From Chelonoidis abingdonii (taxonomy: Eukaryota > Chordata > Testudines > Testudinidae), in NCBI RefSeq assembly GCF_003597395.2, contig NC_133773.1, positions 61,739,373 through 61,803,372 of the forward strand: a stretch of DNA of 64,000 bases. Direction: 5' to 3'. Positions 12,331-21,400 of the stretch are shown here, in pieces (position 1 is the stretch's first letter; each line of letters starts with the position of its first letter). Below the pieces are notes generated by a model. That model was not told where the DNA came from and did no database searches. It worked only from the letters and a program-made list of their open reading frames with translations. Made by a program: the position numbers and the translations under genes.

Positions 12331-12405
12331 GAAAAGATGCTTATGGATATGAGCAACACATCATCTCGAAGAACAACAGTTACAAAGGTGAGTAACCGTC
12401 TTTTT

Positions 12406-13260
12406 TGGGTTTATACCAAGAACTCTGGTTTTTGTTCAAGCATTTGTCCACAGAGATCCCACTGTAGGTTTGTGCTCCCCAGGCACAAGCCCAGAATCTT
12501 TTAGACAGCAATGTCAATTGGGGCTGTGCATTTCCCATGTACTCTCTCACCACCTACAACAAAGGTAAAGAGTAGAACAGCTGCAAACACCACTCCATTC
12601 CTTCTGACTGCCCATTGTCAGTGTCATTCTTCTTTCTTCATAGTTTTTAGAGTTCAGAATTATAGTTACTATAGTGTTTGATAAGTTTTATTTGTCTGTT
12701 GGTTTAAAAAATAAAAATGAAGCAATTTCTCACCTTAGTACAGAGAAGTAGGCCCAATGACAGAGAACAGATCTCCAGGTTTTAAAATCTGTCCTGCTTA
12801 TGAGAATGCTGTGCCTGCTAATGATGTTCCTATAAAATGTTGGGTTTGTTTAGGGGAATTTAACTGCTAGCATGTGTGCCACTTGTACCTCTTTTTCTAA
12901 GTGCACCCAGAGGACTCATGATGCCTGTTAACAAAATATTTTCAGTGGAATGGTCTGCGTGGAGTATGTGTGACTTAGAGGTATCCTCTCGGGAGCAATC
13001 TCTTCCTGCTTCAAAGCAGGTTTCAACAAGTGGTCCTGGTTACAGAGCTGCCACTCTGAGACATGAGAGATCTTCTAGCCATGAGGGACCTCATGCTGCT
13101 ATTGAGCATTCTGAGCCTTCCAGTCAGCCTTGCTTGGGCTAGACTTCCCTTCCCAGAGGCAGGGAAGAACAAAGATCTCCAGATGGGACTCCAGAATGAC
13201 TGCAGTCTCTGATACTGACCAAGAAGAAGGCCAAGAGTCGTCATGCTAACTTGTCTAAAC
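12406..13260 (+). mobile_element. Older DIRS copy, 5' end with gag-like remnant
   Basis: This begins immediately beside the right end of the intact DIRS. The segment translating around 12795-12860 (PANDVPIKCWVCLGE) lines up with PTGDPHDFCLKCLGE in ORF1 of the complete element. Next comes a C-x2-C remnant, CATCTSFSKC, near 12871-12900, equivalent to DKCRICKTFKP. A leader segment (12420-12700) is arranged like the intact copy's 5' region, with a T-rich stretch containing ATAGTTACTATAGTG. It is riddled with stops and clearly older. No reverse transcriptase part remains. Confidence 0.6.
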
Positions 13261-14639
13261 AGGCTTTTTTGAAACTACATTTGCAACTGTGAGCCTTCAA
13301 AGGCTGGTGGATCATGTTCCTTGGTGTCCTACATTGCTTCATCAGTACTGGTGGCATCGACACTTTATATGTTGGAATATACAGTCTGACAAGACTTCTC
13401 CTGGGACTCCACATTTGTACTGTTGATCACTGTACGGAACAGAAACCGGGAGAGAACATCTGACTTTTCTAGTCAACTCAAGTCTTACAAATATTTCCAA
13501 ATAGTAATGTTCTTCAATAAGTAACATTTTTCAGTGTTATTTTCAGTGTAAAATGGAGCAAATACCAGTATTTACTTTTCACCAACCATCAGTAGTTTGT
13601 TTGTTGTAGAGAAAACTTTTGCCCTAATTATTTTTGGTTTCAGTGCAGATAATGTTTCTTTATTTGGACTAGTTCAAGCAAAGTTGAAAAGCAAATTGGA
13701 AGTTGAAAAAAGCAGGAAAGCTTGTTTTTCTCTTCTAATCTATAAATAAAAATCAGGTAGGAGAGGATGAGATCTAGTAATTCTGATAACTTGGAAGGAT
13801 GTGGGGCCAGATTTGCAATATACGTGAGCACTTAAAGATGCAAGTAGGTGCCTACTGGTATTTTCAAGAATACCTAAGGTTAGGTACTCCTAACAATCCC
13901 ACTAGACATCTTCTGCATTTTTAGATCCTTATAACTTTGAAAATCCTATTTGCATAGGTGATGTCTTCACTAAGCACTAAAGCAGAGCAACTGTACCAGT
14001 GCAGCTCTGGAGTCAGATGCAACAGATTACAAAATACCGTTTTTAGGTCACCTTTCTGGGTAAAACCACTCTTCAGTCTTTTAAGTGTATGCATCAATGG
14101 AAGTTGAGGGCTGCATAGGTTCTACATTGACAAAGTGAAGGTTAACTGCATGAAGTTGGAAGGACTTGTCCCAGGACTAACAAAAAAGTGAAATGAGAAA
14201 GTTATAGTCACTTTCCTTTTAAAATGAGGTTATTCACCTCACTGCCAACCTTGTACCAATTAACAAGCTTCTGAGGGAGTGCAGGTCAAAGCCACTATTT
14301 TTTTATCCCTGTGCCCTTCAGAAATAAGTCTCCCATACCACACATCATTTATCTACTGTTGTAAATAGGAATGTACATATCATGCCTCTCATTTTTTTCC
14401 CCACAATTTTTCTCAATTTTTTTTTTCTATAAAAACTGTCAGTGATAAATCCCTTCATCAAGACCATTATGGGCTTTTGGCAGCCTTCTTATTTAGGAGT
14501 GTTTTGTGTAATAATCTCAGACATCTAATTATGATTTATATGCCATAAAACCTAACCCAGGATTTCATGCAAGAACTCGTATGTCTAGAACAAACACCTC
14601 CTTTGCTTATTTAAACAAACAAACAACCCTCAGGTCAGA
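13261..14639. other. No gene seen; non-coding DNA with a degenerate hairpin repeat
   Basis: No exon-like ORF. Around 13810-13950 there is a decayed fold-back repeat of the same type as 3240-3325 (GTAGGTGCCTACTGG, then AGGTTAGGTACTCCTAA). The rest is AT-rich. Confidence 0.4.
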
Positions 14640-15335
14640 GATGACTGATTTTTAAATCACCCATTTAAATCAGCAAGCAAGAACACTGATTTAAATAATT
14701 GATTCTATTCTTGTTTAGTATTGTACTTTTTAGTTACTTTCTACTATATTTAAAAAAAATATTGATTGTCATTGGTTGGTATTGCCATTAAAACTTTTTG
14801 ATTTGCAACCAAATACTTTATAGCATTTACACTAAAGATATATCTATGCTGCATTCACATGCTGTGATTGCAGCTCGGGTAGACATACCCTAGGTAGCCC
14901 GAGCCCCAGAGCAGTGAAGCCAGGGCAGTGCAGGATAACCCTGTGAGTAATTACCCAGAATTCTCTGGATTGCTTCATTGCTCTGGAACTTAAGCTAGCT
15001 TTAATCTAGCTAGCTTAGTTTACCGGCAGTTGCTCCATTTTAGACTGAAAATAATAATGCTTACTTGATTAAGGACATGATATCTTGACATGTTTTATAA
15101 AGTGTGAGTTGACTAGAAGAGTCGGATCTTTTCCTCTGTCTCTGTATTAATATTAAATTTGAAATTGTGACAGCCTATAGTAAGCCCGTAATTTACTACA
15201 ATACATAAAAATCCTTTAAATATTCTGCATCAATAAACATTGACATTTTGGGCTTTTTTTTAAATTGATTTAAATAACTCGATTTAAATAAAAATCTGAT
15301 TAAAAATCATAGGTTTTTATCCATTTCACCTCAGG
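14640..15335. mobile_element. Probable AT-rich non-autonomous hAT-like element with an internal MITE
   Basis: Blocks of ATTTAAATCA-type sequence flank the segment (14650-14700 and 15258-15300). The right end, TTTTTATCCATTTCACCTC, resembles the reverse complement of the hAT end at 28987. In the middle (about 14840-15020), a block with GGGTAGACATACCCTAGG and GAGCCCCAGAGCAG resembles the promoter-less turtle MITEs that end in TACACTGCA-like repeats. Boundaries and duplications could not be fixed. Confidence 0.3.
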
Positions 15336-15479
15336 TTCACAATATATTAAGTCTTGGTAATACAGTTTACTACTATAATTTATTCTAGCAGTAAAGTTCT
15401 CTGCTTATTATCTTGTACTGTAGGTTTCCGACGTGCTGCTACTCATGGATAGTGTCCCATTATATTTGACATGGTACAA

Positions 15480-16005
15480 ACTTAACAAAAAGATGGTCCC
15501 TGCCCCAGAGAGCTTATACTTTTGGTTGTAAAATAAGAAGTGATGCAGTAGGTGGATAAACAGATGGGAGCACCGAGAAACAATGAGACAATACTGTTTG
15601 CTATGATGGGCAATGGTCACAGTATACCAGCTGCCATACTATTGTTGAGGCTTTTATAGGCATTGTGGAAGAAGAGTTTTAAAGGGGAGGGAGAAAACAT
15701 GTAGGTACTCTTGTCAAAACTTAGCAAACAGGCAATGAAGGCTTTCGTCAGTAGAGAGAGTGAGAGTACACATGTGCTATGGAGGTTAGAGAATTGGGCG
15801 GGTGGGGATAGATTTTGAAGGGCCTTAAAAGTACAGACAAGTAGCTGAGAATTTCAACGCTTTCACAGGAAAGAGGCTTGGCTTCCACATCTTCAGGTGA
15901 AGAATGGGCCAGAGGATATGGGTGGGCTGGAGTTTAGAGTCTTCAGAAATTCAGCTTAAAATACAAAGCTTTACAGGAGTCTAGTGCCCATAGGTAGGTT
16001 GAGAC
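15480..16005 (+). repeat. Old interspersed repeat, copy 1 (pairs with 44095-44625)
   Basis: The block ACAAAAAGATGGTCCCTGCC and the following GAAACAATGAGACAATACTG, GGGCAATGGT and GAAGGGCCTTAAAAGTA blocks recur in the same order at 44140-44530. It is an old repeat, probably LINE-derived, with no coding capacity. I cannot name the family. Confidence 0.5.
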
Positions 16006-16008
16006 TGA

Positions 16009-16286
16009 GGGTTGTTCTACACTACTGGGGGGATCAATCTAAATTAAGCAACTTCAGCTATGTGAATAACATAGTTGAAATTGACGTACTTAGATCTACT
16101 TACTGCGTTTGTTGATGGGAGATGCTCTCCTATCGATTCTCCTTGTGCTTCTCGTTGAGGTGGAGTACCGGAGTCTACTCTAGAGCAATCGGTGGTCTAT
16201 TTATCGCATCTATACTAGACATGATAAATTAATCCCTGCTGAATTGATCGCTGCCCATCAATCTGGCTGGTAGCATAGATAAGCCC
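16009..16286. mobile_element. Harbinger-type MITE with TGA flanks
   Basis: The left end GGGTTGTTCTACACTAC and the right end GGTAGCATAGATAAGCCC are inverted repeats of the GTCTACACTA type. TGA stands on both sides and fits the 3-bp duplications of PIF/Harbinger elements. The interior has the palindromic core CAGCTATGTGAATAACATAG, as in the better preserved copy at 28665-28894. Confidence 0.6.
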
Positions 16287-16289
16287 TGA

Positions 16290-16507
16290 GGCTATGTCTG
16301 CAGAACTTATGTCGCTCAGGGGGTCTGAATAAATCATCTCGAGTGACATAAGTTACACTGATCATAAGTGCCAGTGTGGCCCAAATTTTTCTGCTGCTTG
16401 CAGAGGTGATTTTATTATGTTGGTCGGAGAGCTTTTCCATCAGCGTAGTGTCTTCACCAAATGTGCTGCAGCAATGCATATGCAGCACTGTGCGTGTAGA
16501 CATGCCC
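16290..16507. mobile_element. Second MITE abutting the first
   Basis: The left end GGCTATGTCTGCAG and the right end CGTGTAGACATGCCC are inverted repeats. The interior, with ACTTATGTCGCTCAG and CTGATCATAAGTGCCAGTGT, is related to the copies at 29540-29729 and 42250-42541. Its left border touches the TGA that ends the preceding MITE, so it inserted at or beside that element. Confidence 0.6.
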
Positions 16508-16821
16508 CACGAAGCAGCTAGTGATCATGGTGCTGTTTTATTTCTTTTCCTTCTTTAATATTGCACTTAAATGATTCACTTTTTTGTTTGACCCTTTATA
16601 AATAACTAATAATCAGGAATCATAGTTTAGTTTAACCAAAGTATAGTCTCTTCTGCTAAGGATACCTTTTTATTACTTTGGTGTTTGTGAGTTTGTAGGG
16701 TTACTTTTTCTCTAAGGATTCCTGATACTTGGTTTATATTGTAGGGAATTATTACTGTGGATTGGGATTATTCAGAGCTACATTCTAACGGCCAGTTTGG
16801 GCCTTTAGGTAATATTACACC

Positions 16822-17268
16822 CAGGGCCGGTGCAACCATTTAGGCGAACTAGGCGTTTGCCTAGGGTGCCAAGATTTGGGGGCACCAAAAAGCGGCGCCC
16901 CCCCCCAATTTTTTAAATGGTTGCAGCAGCCGCTGCGTAGTCTGAGCTTGCCGGCGGCAGCAGCTGCCTGCAGCCTCGGCAGCTTAGGGCGCCCCGGGTT
17001 CAGCGCCGCACACCCAGCCCAGGGCGTCCCCGGGTCAGGGAGCCGCCGTGGCGGCCCGGCAGCCCGGGTGCGGGCGCTCCTGGGGTCAGGGAGCGCGGCG
17101 GCGGTCCGGCAGCCCGGGGCGCGGGCGCTTCCGGGGTCAGGGAGCTGCGGCTCTGGTGGACCTGCCGCAGGCATGCCTGCGGCAGCTCCGCCGGAGCCGC
17201 AAGACCCGCGCGAGGGGTGGCGAAATGTCCCGGCGCCTAGGGCGTCAGAAATCCTGGCGCCGGCCCTG
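16822..17268. mobile_element. hAT-type MITE with perfect 8-bp duplication
   Basis: Ends CAGGGCCGGTGC and GCGCCGGCCCTG are exact inverted repeats. The flanking 8-bp ATTACACC is identical at 16814-16821 and 17269-17276. The interior is strongly GC-rich, which explains the long proline- and arginine-rich ORFs on both strands. These are not genes. A related copy lies at 53013-53531. The perfect duplication suggests a relatively young insertion. Confidence 0.9.
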
Positions 17269-17276
17269 ATTACACC

Positions 17277-18386
17277 TATGCAGCAACTCCCATGGGGCTT
17301 GCAGATTAAGTGACTTCTGTTATACTAAAAAAAATCGGTTGGGTTTTAAAAATATTAATTCTTAGGGGGATGTGGGGTGTGTGTGTGGTATATATAATGT
17401 TAGAAGAAGTTACTGCATATGCCCTGCAATAGCATCTTGAAAATAATTTTTTTTCTCTGCATACTTCATGCATTGTTCATCTGTTCCTTTATTATTTATT
17501 TATTTTTCACCCTGCTGAGATCAGAAAGATTCAGAATTCCATGTCAGCAGTTAAGGTTTTCTGATTATGTAATCTGCTGTGATGTGACTGAATTATTAGT
17601 CTGTGTCTCCTGCTCGCTGTTCTTAATACTTTTATTTTTACGTAGTGTGGAACAAGGAAATTTGTGAGGTTGGAAGGCATTCTGTCTTCTAACCCTGACT
17701 TACTTGCTGCATAGCCTTTGAGAAGTACCGTAATCTTTTGCCTCAATTTCTTCATTTGTAAACATGGATAATACTAACTCTCCAACCTCAGACCAGCTTT
17801 AAGGATTTGTTAGTGTTTTCACAGTGTTTTTGAGTGAGTAAAATGTGCTAAGTATTATATGGCATCATGATGTATTTGGCACCTTACAGAACAAGTAAAA
17901 TGATGCACAATCCAGAAAAACTTTCGGTCGAAATGAAGACTGTGACAACAAGAAAACCTTCTGTTAGCAATTACTATTAACTCTTTAGTTTCTAGGAATT
18001 AATCTTGCACTCAACCACCTGGAAAAACTAGAATTTACCTTATTGTTTTTCTTCTGTAAGGACATTGGTAAGGAAGGGAAAAGTATTGTATTGTTTTGTT
18101 TTTTTGCTTTGTTTTAATTTCTTTTTTTTCCACATACTTAACAAATCAGCACGCTTTTAAAATGAGCGTACAAACTGTTTCATCTAACACACATTGTAAA
18201 ACAGTGTCCTATGTTGTAAATGTTTGCTACTAATGCATCACAATAGAATGCCATGACACCGTAAAACAAGTTCCAGGTTATAGACAGGATTGTCTAAGAT
18301 GCAATTGAAAAGATATTATGGTGCCTAAAAGTTTCCTTATCTAGGTTTTTTATATGGATTTTCCCTTTTATTCAAACATTTCCAAG
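17277..18386. other. Upstream/intronic DNA before the first ARFIP1 exon in the window
   Basis: AT-rich, with a short GTGTGT run near 17378. It should be the end of the intron preceding the exon at 18387. No other exon was recognised. Confidence 0.5.
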
Positions 18387-18495
18387 GATTTGAAACATTC
18401 GTTACCAGTTGGACTTGGTCTCTCGGAAACCCAAATAACATCTCATGGCTTTGACAGCACCAAAGAGGGAGTCATTGAAGCAGGGCCATTTCAAG
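18387..18495 (+). CDS. ARFIP1: ARFIP1 coding exon 2 (residues about 32-68)
   Basis: Encodes [20 protein letters not shown] and continues to GVIEAGPFQ. The acceptor is TTTCCAAG before GATTTG and the donor is G/GTAAAA. It starts in phase 0 and ends one base into a glycine codon. This is part of the flexible N-terminal region ahead of the BAR domain. The ATG at 18354 is intronic and is not a start. The initiating methionine is expected in an upstream exon. Confidence 0.93.
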
Positions 18496-21400
18496 GTAAA
18501 AACTACTTGTATACCTACATGATTTTTACATTTCAACAATTTATCTGATTTAGGCATGTTTTTAAAGGCCATAGCCTCCTAAGACTCTTTTCAAACTCTG
18601 TAGCTGCTTTGCACTTTAGCATAAATAGCGGTTATTCTGATGTGCCATGTATACTTTAGGTGTGAAAAGTGTTCACCTCAGTCTCTGGGTTGCTAAAATG
18701 AGAAATTGATATCCACTTGTTAATGGGTTTTAATGAAAACTTATAGCACATTAGGTAACTTTTAACTAGCCTGCAGTTAATTTTAATAGGTCCTTTCCTA
18801 TAATCATGTTGGATTTCTTAATGAAAAGATTCTTGGTGTTACAAAAGTATGTATGTTATCTGATGGACACTGGTAATTTAAAAACTGCTATATTAAGAAG
18901 GGACAATTTAGGTTATTATAATAAAAGCTCTATACATAATTAGAGCTATATAACTAAATCTTTAAGTTAGAGGTATTGTTCCAGTTGTAAACACAGCTCA
19001 AATCAGTCCCACTATCAGTTACCACTCCACTTCAATTTTCTAAAGAAAATAGAATTACAGTGAAATTCTCTTTTCCCAGCTCTGTAGTGGGTTGTTCCAA
19101 TGAGACTAAATTGTTTCCTCTTTATTGTGATGTATATGTTGTAAAGGTTCTTAGACACCAAGCATAAGAATCAGTCCTAAAAATACTACAGAAATTTGGT
19201 TATATTGAAGATGGATCCACCATTTTACTTGCTCAGCATGGAGCTGCAGGTTTCTTTAATTTGAATGGATTTATTTAAAAACTAACCTTGAGAAATGCAA
19301 AATTATTAAACAATCCAGTAATAGCACTTTCTCTTTAATCTACTCTCTGAAAATAATAAAGAATACAGGAAACAGGACATAAATGAAATCTTAATAAATC
19401 ACTATATATAGTTTTACTTATCTAGAGCAAGATTATGAATTTAGAAAATCTGACTGAATTTGAGTGAGCAGCTGTGAAACCGAGTCTTTGTAGTAGTAGG
19501 TATAACTTGCATATATGCTTGCTTTTGTAAGTAAAACCTTAAAAATTCAAAAATGAAGGGGAAAAGTACAACTTGTTACATAATTAAAATGTTTCGGTGG
19601 CTCATGAGTGTTTGATGAAATATTCAGTACAGCTAATGAAAAGTTGCATAAATAATAAACACTGCTTGCCATTCCCTTTTCATTTCATTCTCTCTGTAAG
19701 GAAGTAATACACTAGTTTAACAGAGCAGGTACAACAGAACTAATACCAAAATAAAGTGCACAGGACATTGTTCAAGGTATGCTAATAATTCTGAAATATG
19801 ATAAATGCTTTACAATGTAGGCAACAGAACTATTAATTTTCGTATGTTACGGAAACAGGAAACTTTGTGCTTTTTCTGTGTGAAACGTAGATTATTATCA
19901 TGAAGTGACTTGAATTTAAAAATAATACTCCAGTCTTTCTCCAAAACCAATTACTTCAGATTATTTCTGATTGTTTTTCCCAAATGAATGAGAGATGATG
20001 GAAATTAGGCTTTGAATAACCCAATAGACAAAAAGATAAAATATGATTAATGCCAAATTTTAAGAGCTTTGATTTCTGTCCAGTAGAATGGATAAAAAAG
20101 AAATACATGGAGGGGGAAAAAAGCAAAATTAGTAGGGATGGGATGGGATGAAGAGAGGGATATAGCTCAGTGGCTTGAGCATTGGCCTGCTAAACCCAGA
20201 GTTGTGAGTTCAACCCTTGAGGGGGTCATTTAGGGATCTGGGACAAATCTGGGGATTGGTCCTTCTTTGAGCAAGGGGTTGGACTAGATGACCTCCTGAG
20301 GTCCCTTCCAACCCTGGTATTCTATGATTCTTATTGTGAACAATGAAGCTTAAGCGAAGTTGGATACTCTTGTGCCAGAAGCCAAGAAAACTTTAAGAAT
20401 GAAGAGTTGTTTTTAGCTTGCTTACATTCCATGATTAGACACTGCTCCTGCAAGAGGGTCCTTGTGGGCAGACCTTTGTGCCTTCATGAATCCAGTTGCA
20501 GAACTGGGGACATTAGTACCTAAGGTATTGCCGCTCTTGTAGAACATATCATCATACTGTGACAAGATAGGGCAAGTGAAATAAATGTCTTTCAGCCTTA
20601 ACTTTGTTTGTGTGTGCAGATTAATGATGCTAAAAATTTTATGCTTTGCTCTTACAGTTGAAGTAATGAGGGGAGACAAATTTTCCATGCTGTAGGGACA
20701 TATATAAGAAACATATGCTGAGTCTTGCTTCAGTTATTTAAAGAGCTCTTCTGAGATGTTACTGAATTAATAAAGTATAGCTTTTGTGGAAGCCATTAAA
20801 GTGTACATAATTTCTGAGGGCACATCGACCTATTAGATTTTTATGCAGCCTTGAAAAAATGTTATGAAAATTAACGTGCTCAGGCACAAAATTGACTTGC
20901 AAATACCATTGCAATACCATGATAATCAATTTGGGCGGGGAGAGGGGGTTGTTACTGATTTTAGTCACCCATCAAAAAAAGTATTTTGTCCTGGGCAAAT
21001 GGGGTGATTTTTTTCATGGCTGCCTCTGTACAGTTAAATTGACTATTTTATTATATGCTTTCCTTGATGTAAAAGAGTATAAAGCCATGAGCTGTATGAC
21101 TTGTTAAAATATGTATAATAGCTTTGGGAGCACAGCACCCTTACTGTTAATGCAATGATGCCCGTAACTCAGTATTTTAAATATAATTAATGTTTTTAGT
21201 AGGCCTTTTTCTTCTAGAACCACACAGGCTAATATTTTAACAACCTAATGGCTCAGTCCTGTTCTCAGATAGTTAAGCATTCTTGCTGCATATTCTAGAC
21301 ATATAGCTACTGCACTTCATTAAAATCTGTTCCTGCACCTGCTTATCTGAAGTTGGAATTGAATCCAGAGTCCAAGTATCAACCTTCAGGGTTAGGAGTA

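Larger units (their letters stand above)
6571..12405 (+). mobile_element. DIRS-like tyrosine-recombinase retrotransposon, near full length
   Basis: This is a 5.8-kb retroelement carrying a gag-like ORF, reverse transcriptase with RNase H, and a tyrosine recombinase, in that order on the + strand. Inverted terminal repeats of 38 bp lie at 6571-6608 and 12293-12330 and match at 35 of 38 positions by eye. The right repeat is followed by an extension to about 12405 that contains further motifs shared with DIRS ends. DIRS elements copy through a circular DNA intermediate and insert with a recombinase, so they lack the target duplications and long terminal repeats of LTR elements. None is seen here. 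Two in-frame TGA stops and several frameshifts mean this copy is inactive. I see no methyltransferase domain, which some DIRS elements carry. Retroviral or LINE identity is excluded by the recombinase and the inverted ends. Confidence 0.88.

Noticed and set aside
6571..12405. Endogenous retrovirus or LINE for the reverse transcriptase element
   Set aside because: Inverted rather than direct terminal repeats, no protease or DDE integrase, no endonuclease, and a tyrosine recombinase with H-x-x-R and Tyr. All point to DIRS.
16876..17313. Long GC-rich ORFs on both strands (145, 119 and 73 codons)
   Set aside because: They lie within a hAT MITE with exact inverted ends and an 8-bp duplication. 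High GC lowers stop frequency, and the peptides are proline/arginine/alanine low complexity.
20155..20230. Possible tRNA gene (A and B boxes present)
   Set aside because: The boxes belong to the head of a SINE with a CR1-like tail. There is no complete cloverleaf.
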